A stretch of DNA of 64,000 nucleotides from Proteles cristata cristata (GCA_017311185.1 JAESUZ010003490.1:558001-622000); one strand, 5' to 3'. Positions 1 to 12,641 are shown, counted from the stretch's first letter. The notes: generated by a model from the sequence alone, not told the origin. Translations and numbers: made by a program.

Positions 1-550
1 GTAAACAAAGTACTCAACAAGGCTTAAACACAATTAAGGGACCGGAGAAAAACTGGAGAGAGGAAATCCCTGAAATGCTGCTGCATTTTGTTCAGTTTCC
101 CTCTCCGAGAATGCAATCTGTGTTTTAAAAGGGAACCAAGTTTGAAAAGAATGTCCTGCTTTGTTTTACTCTCTTTATAGCCTCATCCAGGCTTTCATTT
201 TCAAGATTTCAAGATTTTCCCTACCCAACAACCCCCATACATCTCTGTAACACTGCGTGAACCTACAGAAAAGTACTTTTATCCTTGTTCTATACTTCCA
301 GGCGGGTGTGGGGTTCGGAGAGTATGTGGACGTGGGGAATGGGATGTAAACTAATCTCTTTCCTTGTAACATCCAAGTAAAAAGAAGAGTAATTGAAGAG
401 AAGAATCCATGGTGAAAATGACATGTGGTTCCTTGTGTGGACCCTCTCCCTGAAGTCAGATTAGCAGTGTAATCAGCTCTCTCTGTCAGAGGATGGCAAG
501 GCACCACGGAAATGAACATATACTGGAAAATCACATCTCTGACGAACTGA

Positions 551-629
551 ACTCCTAATCAGCACATAATTTCCAGGCTTCGATATCAGTCTGGTGCTGA
601 GAATTTGAAACCACCCTGCACCATGTAAC
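551..629 (+). repeat. Diverged direct repeat, copy 1
   Basis: This segment matches 2044-2120 at about 85% identity by eye, including the blocks ACTCCTAATCAGCACA, TCCAGGCTTC, CAGTCTGGTGCT and CCACCCTGCA. I do not recognise the family. Confidence 0.7.
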
Positions 630-2043
630 ACTTCCACCAAAGGCATCATAAAAAGCAGAACTTGTTATTCTGAAGAGAATTTCCCCAAATTCGAAAAACC
701 GTATTTTACTTAGAAATCAGATTGGAAACAAAGGTATTTAGGTGCAGGGGGTACAGAAGCAGAGGAGAGCAGGGAAGATGGTGAACACCATGACGGGAGA
801 TTTTGCCCATTTTCCTTTAATAGAAGCCAAGGTTCAGTCTCTGGGCTAGAAATGGGCCATTTTGATTTTGCCATTGGCTTTCTGTTGTTGAAGACCTGGA
901 AATTTCTCCTTTGGCAGCATACAAACTTTGCATTTTGTGAAGAGAACCCCCATGTGTATTCAATTACTGGCCCATATTTACTTTCAGTTTGCTTTTGCTT
1001 GGTGTGGTTGAGTTGGCTAATTTCCAGCAGCTCTGAAGATGCCAGTTCCTTCCGGCTGTCCGTCCAATCACTGCATGCCTTTGATCTGGGTCATCACCCT
1101 GTCCAGTTGGATTCGGTGAGATTCGGGAAGCTGGCCAGTTTTTCTCTATTCCAATGCTTCTTTTAAGGGTGTGTCTGCATTTATGCTCTGAAATCACGAA
1201 CATTTTGGAAAGTAATCTGTGCTTGTGTGTTCATTTTGGATAACAGGTCATGTTATTATTGCTTTCCCCACACCACCCTCTCCACCCCCAGGCACTTTTC
1301 TTTGAGGTCTAGAATGTTAAGTAGAGAGATCTGATAGTACCAGGAGGAACAATGGGTATGCCTTAGATATAAACATATAAATATTTGCTGGTCAGTCCCC
1401 AGCTACCAGAAACTCATTAAATCCGTGTGAGTACAGGGAAACATGTCTTCTAGATACACAACCTGGTCACCATTCTCTTATCCTTTTTGTTATATAAACA
1501 TAAAAAACCAGAGTTACTAAAATCAAATGACACAGTAGGACCTTAGGGAGGGCTGAGTAAATCATCTCTCACTTTGACAAAAGTTAATGGGCACTCCAGG
1601 CTTACATAAGAATTTATTTTCTTGTTTCAAAATCCAAATATATGCTGAAACTGCTGTGGTCCTGACACATTCCCACGTATCTGCATAATTCTTTATGCAT
1701 ATTAGTCTTTGGAGCCCTAGGGTAAGGAAGCTCAAAGGTCAAGAGTGATAGCAATCGGGTTGACATTTTCCCAAACAGGTACATACCACTCACATTAGCC
1801 TTCCCTAGTAGGCTATGGGTCATGTATTCAGGGGCTTGTAGGCCGCCCACCATACTTGCCTGTTTTTCGGAGGGAGGAAAGGGAAGGGACCAGAACGAGC
1901 TCACTCCTTTGTGCTCCTCTTGATATTTGGTAGTATGGGATCCCACTATGCCTTTTTACAGAAGCAATCTCCCCCTAGCCTGTGGTGACAAATGTTACTT
2001 GTCTTGTCCATGATATAATAGGCACATGATATGACCCCCATGC

Positions 2044-2120
2044 ACTCCTAATCAGCACACAAATTCCAGGCTTCAACACCAGTCTGGTGCTAGGAGTTTG
2101 AACCACCCTGCAAAATGTAA
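2044..2120 (+). repeat. Diverged direct repeat, copy 2
   Basis: Partner of 551-629 in the same orientation 1.5 kb away, with one single-base gap and about ten substitutions. Confidence 0.7.
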
Positions 2121-2515
2121 AATTTTCTAAAATCTACTAATCTGTGACATCCAATAAGAGTCAGTTAGCTTTTCTTTGTTCATATTTATAGAGCAGGATA
2201 TACCTTCTGACCTGATTCGCCATCTCTCAGTTGTATGGTGATGGTCTTAAATTGACTCTCATGGGATGGGCATATCAGTGCTGGCCCTCTGCCAAATAAT
2301 GAAAAATACAGTTGAAACCATGGATTTTTGAGCTCTGCATTTGGGCAAGAAGAACGTCAAGTAGATTGCCACAAGTAGTTTTTGCTATCTCCATTTTGGG
2401 GGAGAGAGAAGCAGAGGTTTAGAGGAAATCACTGTTCCCAGATTTAACTCAAGAGCCCAGGCTCCTTCCAACTCATTCTGAGTTGACCCACAGGGAACTC
2501 TCAGTGAAGAGGAGA

Positions 2516-2700
2516 GGAGCACTTACCTGGTGTCTAATATGTACCACCCATAATACAGATCCTATCTCAAATATTTGTGTTTTCATTTTGCTGACAGAGA
2601 AACTAAAACTCAGGAGGGTAAGCACTTGCCCAGGATCTACTAATAGGGAAAGAGGCAAAGCCAGGATTCAAGTCCAAGAGCTTCTTCTCCTGTGTTATAC
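2516..2700 (-). repeat. MIR SINE relic (antisense)
   Basis: Degenerate match to the reverse MIR pattern: a GAGCACTTAC start, a GAGAAACTAAAACTCAGGA core and a CCAGGATTCAAGTCC end. Confidence 0.55.
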
Positions 2701-2999
2701 TATGAGGACTACTGTTGCTTATTATTATTTATTAATTATGTGTCAATTCCTAACTTCAGAGTAAATCCCGTCTTCTTGGGTTCGGGATGACATATTCTCA
2801 CTAGATTTAATTTTAGAAAAGTGCTTTGAAAAGGGGTATCTATCTGTCTAGAATGATTAAGCCATGTGGTGTTGCCTCAAATGCATCCGGGTTTTGAAGG
2901 AGAGCTGTGTTACTAAGCAGATTCCATTGGAGCCTGGGCCTGATGCCATGGCAGTAGGGACATTTCAGAAGTCCCTCAGGCCATACCTGTGCCTTCATG

Positions 3000-3900
3000 A
3001 ACATTTAAGTTCCACTGATATTTACTGTATTCCTTTCAGTTGCCAGGGATTTGTTCAATGCTCTAGTTGAGGAAATACAAACAAGTAAACAAAGTATGGT
3101 CTCTGCTCTCAGGGAGCTTACAGTCCATGGCAGGAGGGTCACAGGGCAACTTATGCCAGTAATCTTTTTACTGGAGGGAATAACAACCTGCTATGGGAAG
3201 CCCAGGGAAAATGAAGTCAGTCTAGTCTAGGTGGGAGGGAAAGCTTGATGGCAGGCAGGCGCTGAGAGTATTACAAGTAGGGAAGGAGAGAACGTGATTC
3301 TAGGTAGAAGGACGCACAAAAGTGGGAGTCTTCTGCAGAGAGCTTTGGGTAGCTGTATGACTGACTTATGGAGCTCGTGAGACAGGCAGAGAGCAGTCCA
3401 AATAAGATGGGGAAGGATTTGTGGTGAGATTATTGCCTCAATGTCAAGTTGGGACTGTGTTTTAAGAGCAGTGTGGTTTTTTTGAGCACAATAGTATAGT
3501 CTGCTCTCTCTGCATTATCCAAAGTAGCCTGGTGTCACTGTTGAGATGCAAGCAGAAAGTCAAGACAGGGAAGACGGAGAGTATGAATGGGACACCAGTT
3601 AGAAAACCCTTGTATTGTCCAGGTGAAAGGTGCTTGAGGCCTGATATTAGGAAATGTGTGCAGGTGTGAAGGCACGATAAGAGGCAGAATCAGCAGAGCT
3701 TGACCGTGAATTTTCCGTGTGGGAGGTTGTCAAAGGAGAGATATTTGTAAAGTTTTAAGGCCTAAGTGATTAATAGCTTAGTGATACTGTCATCAGAAAC
3801 AGAAGGCCAGGGCAAGGAGCAAACAGATGGTGGAGGATACACAGTTATTTTGTTAGCATAGCTGACTACTTCTCCAGTGGAGAGGCAAATGGTGGAGAAA
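3000..3900 (+). repeat. Old degenerate dispersed element (L2-class or similar)
   Basis: Phrases such as GTCTCTGCTCTCAGGGAGCT and the following purine-rich text resemble ancient mammalian dispersed elements that also appear at 13300-13900 and 30090-30440. The family and ends are uncertain. Confidence 0.3.
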
Positions 3901-4469
3901 GTGACATTATTGTCCACCTACTAATTCATGAATCATTTTCTGAATTGCCAAATAATGAGGTTAAGAGCTCCCAGGTAAATTGGCCCTAAAATTATGAATG
4001 AGTTTATAACTCACTTCATTCCACACGTATACACACAGCTGCTAACGTATATACAATATGCACACATGACTTGACATGGCTAACTCTTTTCATAGAACAA
4101 GAATGTAAATATTTTAAGAATTCCAATTTGAGCCTTTGGTTGAACTGACTATATGTAAACAATATATTGATTCAATCTTAAAATTCAGTTTTAATATCTG
4201 TGAAAACAAGAACATAAATAGTGATTCCTTTTGTACAAGTATGCACCATGAAAAAAGTACTCCATAGATGTTTTCCAGGAATGAAAGAGATTTTCTTCTC
4301 AATCGATCACTACTCCAAACAAGGTACTACTCACGCAGAAGAGCATATAGGAGCTTCCAACGGCATTTGCCTTACCAAGAACTAATTTTATGTTCCCTAT
4401 GAACTAATGCTTGAAACAAAAAAAGCAGTCCAAGTCCACTGTGTGTTTCTTTAGAAATGTCAAGTTTGG

Positions 4470-4687
4470 AGGCACCTGGATGTCTCAGTAGGTTAAGCAT
4501 CTGATTTCAACTCAGGTCATGATCTCATGGTTTGTGAGTTTGAGCCCCAGATCAGGCTCTGTGCTGACAGCTTGCAGCCTGGAGCCTGCTTCAGATTCTG
4601 TGTCTCCTCCCTCTCTCTCTCTGCCCCTCCCGTGCTCACACTCTGTCTATCTCTCTTTCAAAATTAAATATTAAATAAAAAAACAAA
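4470..4687 (+). mobile_element. CAN-SINE, sense
   Basis: tRNA-Lys-derived head, degenerate B box, CT-rich body and A-rich tail. It is flanked by 17-bp target-site duplications at 4453-4469 and 4688-4704 that differ at one base. Confidence 0.9.
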
Positions 4688-5029
4688 AGAAATGTCACGT
4701 TTGGGCCTCATGCAATGTAAGCAAGCCTTCATATTGGAGTTTACAAAGATCCTGTCAACTGGAAAGTCTTCCGTATCCTCAAGGATAGTATCAGTCATTG
4801 TGTGTGCTCAGAAAGTCTTTGGCAAATAAATCAACAGATAAATAAAAGAGTGGCTGTACATTTAAATCAGATATAAACTTGAGAACTCAGAACATTATTC
4901 AAATAAATTATTTCAAAGTGACCAGATATTTAGTGCTAAGTACATTAATAAATCAGTGGCAGTTTTTCAGAATTCTTTGGATGGCAGGTAGGTACCATGT
5001 AGATCCAGCCACAGGCTTCACTTAATAAT

Positions 5030-5265
5030 GAACATAAATATTTCTTGAGCACTTACTTTATGCTATACACATTTGATAGATTTATGAAATAATGAAATGA
5101 AATATCATTTAACACTCACAAATAATCTAGGAGGTAGATGTTAGAAATAGTCCCATTATACAAATGAAGAAGTTAAGGGACTTGCCTTGGAAAGTCGCCA
5201 TTTGGAAAATGCTGGAATCCAGGATTAATCAAAGCCTGTTGGACTCCAAAGTTTACCTCTGATTC
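5030..5265 (-). repeat. MIR SINE relic (antisense)
   Basis: Reverse MIR pattern: TTGAGCACTTACTTTATGC, then CACAAATAATCTAGGAGGTAG, then GGACTTGCC and GGAATCCAGG, in the expected order. Confidence 0.6.
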
Positions 5266-6628
5266 CCTATGCAACATTGTTTCTGTGTTCAGATGATATG
5301 CATACTTTGTGTTGCTTGAAAGAAGTTTATACTTAGTCCAAAAGAAACTCTGGTTTTGAAATTATTGTTTTGCCAGAATAAACACACATTTACCTTCCCG
5401 TAGAAGCTCTATAGTGGCCCCCTGATTGAGAGTGGGACTAGCTTAAGAAACTGTTTGAAAACATTTTTATCCATTTACAATCTGATATCCACAACGTGGG
5501 TGGGTAGTGGGAAAGGGACCATTTGCCCAGCTGGACTGGGTTCAAAATAGAACTATTTATCTTATGAACTTATCTTCTGGAACAATGCAGAGAACAGATC
5601 TCTTGCTTTCTTTTTTTAGATAAAAATTTTAAAATCTGGCTTCAGAGAGGAGATGGTACCTTGCTGTCTCCTTTTTGTTTACTTAAATAAGCGATACAGG
5701 AAACAGGCATCATTGTCTTTGTAAAAGCACTTGTAAAGCTTGGTAAAACTAATGATCCCAAGACAGGGCATGGCTGCGGAACGAGAACATGATGTTTCTT
5801 CCATTGCTGTACCGAGGGGGCACCAAGTCCACTGTCAGCTCCAACTGGCCACTTGCACTTGGTCGATAAATCTGCCATCAATTTGATGGGCTCATTAGTC
5901 TCAGGAGAACGTCTCCCCCCTTATATCTTGCAATTTATTTTCTAAGTTGAACTTAGTTTGGAAAATTTTCTTCACAGCTCCGGCATGACTTGATCTTTTC
6001 TCCTAGGGTCACAGGGTAAGGTTTTGGATCGCTTCCACCATGAAATTAACATCTCTGACTCTCCACTCTGGTTGTGTAATGAAAACAGCCATGAACTGAA
6101 AGTCATGAAACTTGTATTTGAATCTTCTTTCCTCTCTTTCAGAGTCCCATCTGTCAGATCTCAGGGTCCCGTCTGTAAATCCTTTACTATTCTTTTCTTT
6201 TACTCTATTTTTAAAAATCCCATTTGGGCTCATAAAATCTGAGAACTTAGACAAGATGGCTTGGGGAAATAACTACCATTACCACCCAAGATACCAGAAC
6301 AGCTATAGGAAGCCTTTTTAAAAAAAAAAAAATCCCTGGCTCAGTATCTGTCAACAAAGCCATTGACCTCTTGCTGTGGGTATTCATCTATTTCCCTGTG
6401 AACAGAGTCACAGGCATCTGGCTCAGAAGCTGGCTGCAGTGCGAAGGTTTTCTTCAGTTCCAATCAGAAATTCTAGGTTTTCAGCGATCACACACTAATT
6501 TCCACTCTGGCTGGTCCAAAGCCAGTGCAGTAGGGAGTGTGTCCAACAAGATCAATAATACGATAAGTAGTAAATTGAATTTGGAAGTCGAGCAGCAGGG
6601 GTCAGAATTCCCACATGTAGAGTCTTAC

Positions 6629-6720
6629 CCTGCGGTGACTGACGTGACATCAGTCGGAGACCTCAGTTCACAGTGTACTGCGACAGCACACAGGAGCAGC
6701 CAGCGATAGTGCGGACAGAT
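6629..6720 (-). other. Candidate noncoding 5' exon of TMEM100 (minus strand)
   Basis: Read on the minus strand, a locally GC-richer, CpG-containing segment ends in a strong splice donor, CGCAGG|GTAAGA, with the GT at 6628-6627. It also has a CRE-like motif (TGATGTCACGTCAG). In mammals TMEM100 lies upstream of PCTP on the opposite strand with its 5' end, as I remember it, about 20 kb away, and this spot is 18.7 kb from the PCTP start. TMEM100 has a single coding exon, which is not in this window. The start of the exon is unknown. This is an inference from synteny and one splice site. Confidence 0.3.
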
Positions 6721-7309
6721 AGGAAAGCCCAAGGGTGAGTCTCTCTGGGAACGGGAAGCAGGTACCGCTATGCCAACAAGGCTCTGGGACAGAGAACTCT
6801 GACGTGTTTTGCAGAAGGAACTGGGCTCTCTGGAAGCAGCCAAGAGAGTGTCCCACGGAGCCACTCCCCTCCCAGGCCACGGGGCCCAGAAGGAGCAGCT
6901 GTGCCATTTGCTGTGTGACTTGCCTTGACACAGTGGATTCCTTGTGTTCCCAGTTCAGATTCTCATGTGTATGGGTTAGAACAGTGAAAAGGTTAGCCCG
7001 TATATCCCTCTCTTTCTAAAATTCTTTTTTATTTTCTTTGTGGTGGGATCAGTCTTATCACCATCAAATATATTCTGTACACCAGCCAGGATCTGGACTC
7101 CCTGCGTCAGAATTGTACAGGGTCCTTGTCAAAAATACAGGTTTCTGGGCTCTACCTACTGCCTTACAGAATCAGGGTATTTGGTTTCGTGGGTGCATAT
7201 GTGATTGTGTGTGTCTCAAAAGATCGGGAATCTGCATTTTTTAATACGTGTTCCAAATGAAATTTGAGAGCCTCTGCTTGGCATTCATATAGCAAGCCAT
7301 CTAGGGTTT

Positions 7310-8030
7310 GAGCCTAACCAGACCACTCCCCTGGATAAAACCCACCAGTAATGTCTCTTTATTGAAGTTTTGGAACCTCAGTATGATATACAAAGCCTCC
7401 CACCTCTAGCGAATTAGCCCCTTCCTCCCCAGCCTCAGCTCCAGCTTGGATCAAATTACAAATTACAACTACAACACAGTTTTTCATGTTCCTTATGACT
7501 TGCTGATTCCTCCTTGTAGAGTCTCAAGGTGGTATGTACTCGTCTTTCCCAACCACCTCAAGCATCCCCTTCACTGATGAGTCCTTCTCCATATTCAGAT
7601 CAGGCAGGCATCAATGGCCTTCTGCTGTGTCCCTGTCTGCTTAAAGCCAGGGTTTCTCAACCTGGGCATATTTGACCTTTGGGGCTGGGTGATTCTTGTT
7701 TGTGGAGGGGCTAACCTGCTCATCGTAAGATGTTTCGCAGCATCCGTGGCCTGTACCTACTAGATGCCAGTAGCAACCCCTGAGCTGAAAATCAGCTCTG
7801 AGAATCAGACATTGTCCAAGTGTCCCCTGGGGACAAAACTCTATGTTATTGAGAACGCTGCTCTACTTACGCATATTCCTCACCAAACTATGTGGAAAGC
7901 AGCTGTTTGCTTGCTTATCTCCTCTGAGAATCTGAGAGTTCAAGTGCAGGGGCTCTACAAAATTTATCCTTGTGACCCCTGTGCCAAAACATAGCACCCG
8001 ATACATAGTAGACATATAATACATATTCCC
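7310..8030 (+). repeat. L2 LINE 3' relic, interrupted
   Basis: Degenerate L2-like text at 7310-7640 resumes at about 7890-8030, ending in a CATAGTAGACATATAAT-like tail. The gap is filled by a MER5-type element. Confidence 0.45.
7645..7862 (+). mobile_element. MER5A-like hAT-Charlie nonautonomous DNA transposon
   Basis: Matches the remembered MER5A pattern almost throughout: GGGTTTCTCAACCTGGGCA, GTAAGATGTTTCGCAGCATC, CTACTAGATGCCAGTAGCA, and TGTCCCCTGGGGACAAAA, then GAGAACGCTGCTC. Confidence 0.75.
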
Positions 8031-8376
8031 TGTGTCCCCAAACTTTGAGTACTAGACATCAGAAGACCTGGATTTTAGCTTATTTTGGTTGGCTCTGCTG
8101 TTTAAAATGTTGTGACTGTGGACAAATCAGGTAGCATCTCTATCCTCTGGCTTCCCTCATTTGGTTCTGGTTCTTTTCTGCTTTGTGCTGGGATGGCTGC
8201 TTCCTGGTATGCTGACCTTTAATATCAGTGGTAGGAAATTAAGCAGATTTTACATCTGTAACTGCTCAGGATTCAAGTGTTAGAGTAGGGAGACTCATCC
8301 ACTCTGAAGGATGTTTTTCTCCCTCTCATATACCCTATGAAATGCCTCTCCAGTTATTTATTATCTTTAAGAAGGG

Positions 8377-8378
8377 CC

Positions 8379-8413
<35 letters not shown>
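8377..8413 (+). repeat. (TC)n microsatellite
   Basis: A TC dinucleotide run with one CC interruption. The Ser-Leu repeat frames over it are artefacts. Confidence 0.9.
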
Positions 8414-8798
8414 TTCACTCTCTCACTCTACCTACTTTATGACTTCCTTTTACATTCTGGGCATTCCATCACTGTGGCTTGTGTGTTCTCCCAGCACTGT
8501 GGTGGGCTGGTTTATGTATCTTGCTCCCTCCTTTTAGCAGAAAGAATTAGTTTCCAGATTGAATTCAGCTGACAAGGACCCCTGTTGCAGGGAAATGTGG
8601 ACTCTGCCACCATCAACTCCCTTCCAGCTGCAGCTGGCCAGGGCTTTCCGTTAACCGTTTCATGACCTGAACATGGAGGCTGCAAAAGCACTTACAAATT
8701 GTAAAATTCTACACAAATGGGTCAGAAGGTCCCAGACACTTATTTTTTAGGCTGCAAGGGGGCTTGCACATAATCTACTCTAGCTCTTTCATTTTAAA

Positions 8799-9021
8799 AA
8801 TTTTTTAAATGTTTTTTTTTTATTTTTGAGAGAAAGAGGTAGACAGAGAATGAGTGGGGGAGGGGCAGAGAGAGAGAGACACAGAATCCACAACAGGCTC
8901 CAGGCTCTGAGCTGTCAGCACAGAGCCTGACTCTGGGCACAAACTCTTGAACCCGTGAACTGTGAGATCATGACCTGATCCAAAGTCTGATGCTTAACTG
9001 ACTGAGCCACCCAGGCGTCCC
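8799..9021 (-). mobile_element. CAN-SINE, antisense
   Basis: Poly(T), GA-rich body, tRNA-like head ending in GAGCCACCCAGGCGTCCC. Flanking 19-bp target-site duplications lie at 8780-8798 and 9022-9040, one mismatch. Confidence 0.92.
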
Positions 9022-9040
9022 CTACCTCTTTCATTTTAAA

Positions 9041-10129
9041 CTTAAAAACAGTGAAGCCTGAACAGATTGTGACTCACTGATTACTATTTTCTTTGCAGTT
9101 TCTGCCTACCTCTAGAAGCCCATCTGAATCATTCTGTTGCTTTCTTAGTACATCACAGCTAATCTTTATTTTCCATCTTTTCATATACTTCATGATCCTC
9201 TCTTTAAGCTTAAATTAATAATTTCCTTTCAAAAAAATTTCCTTTCAATAGAGTTTGAGGACGTCTCATCTGAATGGATTTTTTTTAATAGTGAGCTCTG
9301 TTTATCTGTGTCTACAGTAGCGCATGATGTGGAGGTATGAACAGGATTTTATTTTGTTTTGTTTTCCCTCAAGGGGCGATTTTTTTTTTTTTGGTGTGCC
9401 AATTGAAAATAGCTCTATTCTATTCCATACATTTTTTTCCTTACAACCTTCTTTTAAAAACTTCTTAGGCGGTTATCAGAATTTGTAAAAAGACAGCTGT
9501 TTGAGAAAGTGTGCAGTGCTCATTAGCCACTAACATGTTCCTGTTTGAGAATTTTGGAAAACTGGCAATGTGAATGCACCAGTCTATTAGTTTACCTGAT
9601 GACTTTATTAAGAAGCTTGGCAGCCTGCTGTATAGCCTGAGAGTCTAGGGTTGCTCACCGCTGATCAACAGTGGTGCTTCTTTGGGGACTTAAGTGAGTA
9701 AATAAATATAGTGGGTGAGGAGAGACTGACGTAGGATTTCAAACTTGTTTTGCTAAACAAGCACAGGAAAAAAAGAAAGAAAAAAAAGAACACCATCATT
9801 CATAACCATGATTGGTTCTTAAAAGAAAGGGTACTATTGATCAAAACCAAAAAACCCAGGATATAATCTTACCACACTGATTTTCCTTTTCACATTTTGA
9901 ATTGCATGTCCCCAAACTGGCATTTAGAAACCACCAAACTTAGATTAATTAATTCAAGAACCAGAGATGGGAATTATAATGTCAAACCTTATAAAAAAAA
10001 ATAAAAGAGGACAAAAATTTTTTGATTTGTATTGGTATTAACTACTGCTCATATCATTAGGTTCTTCTTATTTATGTCTGAAGACTTCTAGATTATTAGA
10101 GAAAAAGCGTAGTGAAATCAGTATGCCCA
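9041..10129. other. Intergenic, nothing recognised
   Basis: AT-rich sequence with short poly(T) and poly(A) runs. No gene, clear repeat or conserved motif seen. Confidence 0.5.
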
Positions 10130-10290
10130 GACTCACAGAGCTGGTTGTGAGAAACTCTACTTTGCCACCACGTTCCATAAACCACTTACTTGTTTGTTTC
10201 TTCATCTTGAACTAAAGGGTCTATTTCACAGGATGTTGCATAAAATGAAATAATAAATACGCAAGCATTTAATAAACTATACAGGGGTCT
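10130..10290 (+). repeat. MIR SINE relic
   Basis: Degenerate MIR core, from TGAGAAACTCTACTTTGCCA to the GCATTTAATAAAC tail. Confidence 0.4.
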
Positions 10291-10797
10291 ATAGCTGTGA
10301 GATTTTGTCAACATGTCTAAATTTTGTGGACTTAAAAAAACTTAAAACCTTCTCTAGGATGTTTTAACCTGTCTACAATGTCTGATGAATTTATCAAAAT
10401 ATATTTTACATAGGAGATTACAGTATATAAAGTATGTGTCAGTGCCTGGTATAAAATAGACACTCAATTATTTTTAATTCCCTTTGCCCACTGGGAGTAC
10501 GCTTGACTCTCCAGATAACATAAATGCCAAACATTTTGCAACATAAGTGATAGCCAAACTGCAACTATGTGTCTATGATCTTTTTGAAATTTTCTTGGAT
10601 ACATAAGTGAAAAGGAAATCAAAATAACTTTCAGGTTGTGAAACATTCAAACCAGCTACACACCAGTTCTTTCACCTCTGCGCCCTCTACTGACTGAAGG
10701 TCTGTATTGCACTAGCAAATTTAACTGTTTCAAACAAAAAGGTAACAACTTCCCTCAGAGTGTGACTGAAAGTCCTAACACACAAATTACCACTTTA

Positions 10798-11061
10798 TTT
10801 TTTATTTTTTTTTAAATGTTTTATTTATTTCTAGGAGAGAGAGAGAGAGAGAGAGAGAGACAGCGAGAGCAGGGGAGGGTCAGAGAGAGAGGGAGTCACA
10901 GACTGAAACAGGCTCCAGGCTCTGAGCTGGCAGTCAGCACAGAGCCCCAGGCGGGGCCCGAACCCAAGAACCGCGAGATCATGACCTAAGCGAAAGTCGG
11001 ACGCTTAACCGACTAAGCCACCCAGGCGCCCCGCTTAACCGACTAAGCCACCCAGGCGCCC
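10798..11061 (-). mobile_element. CAN-SINE, antisense, with duplicated head
   Basis: Young-subfamily element with a (GA)n body. Target-site duplications of 17 bp lie at 10781-10797 and 11062-11078. The terminal 30 bp of the tRNA-like head occurs twice in perfect tandem (11003-11032 and 11033-11062). Confidence 0.93.
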
Positions 11062-11078
11062 CACAAATTACCACTTTA

Positions 11079-12631
11079 AAGAATCATGGTGTCTTCTTTT
11101 TTTCCCTTTTACAACGCCAGGAAAATCTATTCATAATGTAAAAACTAAATGGGGTTAAAAACAAGGAGAAAATAAAAATCAAATGTCAACTCCACCTTCA
11201 ACAGAACTGTCAAGATTGTGCTTTATTTTTATTCTATTTTCTCTACATAAGATGTATGTTATTTTTCTTACAAAAATGAGATTATGCTGTATATAATTGT
11301 TGTAAATTTGCTTTTAGTACTGTTTACAGCAAACATCTTTCCATGTCAATAAAATGGACCATGTAATGGTGACATAGTGTTCCATTGCAAGATGTCCCAT
11401 AATAACTTTATAAATATTTATAAAGTACACTTTCAGTTTGATTTCAGCTCTTCGCATTGTTTTTTTTTTTTTAAGTTTCCTCTTATGCCCCATATTCTCC
11501 ATGAAGATACGTTAGAAGCTAAAGCAAAAATTGATAATACTTCATCATCAATTTTGGGGGCTAAAAATGATACACCAGTGCCCAAGATCTCAATATACCA
11601 TATTGTCAAATATTTCTACTTCCTGTTTCCATTTCCTGCACTGCATATGCTTTTCCACTAAACTGTATTAAAATATATTTTTCATAAGCAAAGAGTGAGC
11701 ATTTTTAAAGGATTTAAAGTCTTTTTCTCAGTAAGATTCAAGAAGATATTTCATCTCAAAAATAAGAGTTGACAGCATGAACAAGGAAAAATCTGAGGTC
11801 TGGAAAAACTGGGTGAAAGTTAGAAATAGATTTGCAGGTTCAACTCCCAGTGAAGGAAGGAATGTCCTTCATTACACTGAAGAAAGCCTAACTGGTAAAG
11901 CTGAAGATAAACCTGAGTGTTTTCTCAAGGCTCACAGGTAATAATAAATAATTGAAAATAATGAGAGAAAAAGATAGGAAACAAGGAGTCTGAAAGATGT
12001 AGTTAGTGCAAAATAGGAATTCCATGGCAAGTGCTGGAACCATGAGAACACAAGCAAAAATAAAAGCAACAGAAGAAATTATTGAGCTAAATAAATATTT
12101 GAGTTTGAAGTTTTAAAATGGTTCACTGAAAATAAATTGAACACATGCCTTGGTATAACCAAGCAAAACTCCTGGACATAAATAAAAGGCATATCAAAGT
12201 TTCTGTAAGAATGGAGACTTTTAAAGGAAGACAAATATGTATTTGAGGAGGAACACAAGTCAAGCTAGTCTCCCTAAAGCTAAATGCCAATCTTCAATAT
12301 TTATAGGACTTTGAGGATTAATAAAAATTAAGAACTCAAGAATAGTGAAAATATAGTTTAAATTTTCTTCTCGTAAACTTTCTTGGAGAGCTCCAGTGAA
12401 GAAAATCAACAAAAGCTTAGCTCTTACTTGTGGAGCAGGGATGGAGGCTGGAGCTGCACCTGCTAGTTTGCCTTCCATCCCATGACATTTTGAAAACCAC
12501 TGTTCCAATCCATTTAATAACATGAGAAAGGAAAATAATTGTATAGCTATTGAAAAAGCTGTGGCGAATTTAACCCTTTTTCCTCCCCTGGCAATATGAT
12601 TGTCTATGTAGAAAACCGAGGAGAACAACTT
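11079..12631. other. Intergenic, nothing recognised
   Basis: AT-rich sequence without recognisable genes. A run of A-rich text at 11900-12250 may be an old degenerate LINE, but I cannot assign it. Confidence 0.4.
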
Positions 12632-12641
12632 AATGAATGGA

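Larger units (their letters stand above)
1..6628. other. Probable TMEM100 intron or intergenic DNA, no gene recognised
   Basis: No TMEM100 coding sequence or other coding exon is recognisable. The stretch contains a diverged duplicated segment (551-629 and 2044-2120), antisense MIRs at 2516-2700 and 5030-5265, a SINE at 4470-4687, and an old degenerate dispersed element at about 3000-3900. The rest looks like unique sequence. Confidence 0.5.

Noticed and set aside
6371..7019. Overlapping open frames on both strands
   Set aside because: The overlap reflects higher GC content. No frame matches a known protein, and TMEM100 coding sequence is not among them.
8377..8413. Ser-Leu repeat peptides
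   Set aside because: They are a translation of a TC microsatellite.
12260..12628. 122-codon minus-strand frame
   Set aside because: No recognisable domain, AT-rich context and no splice or promoter context.
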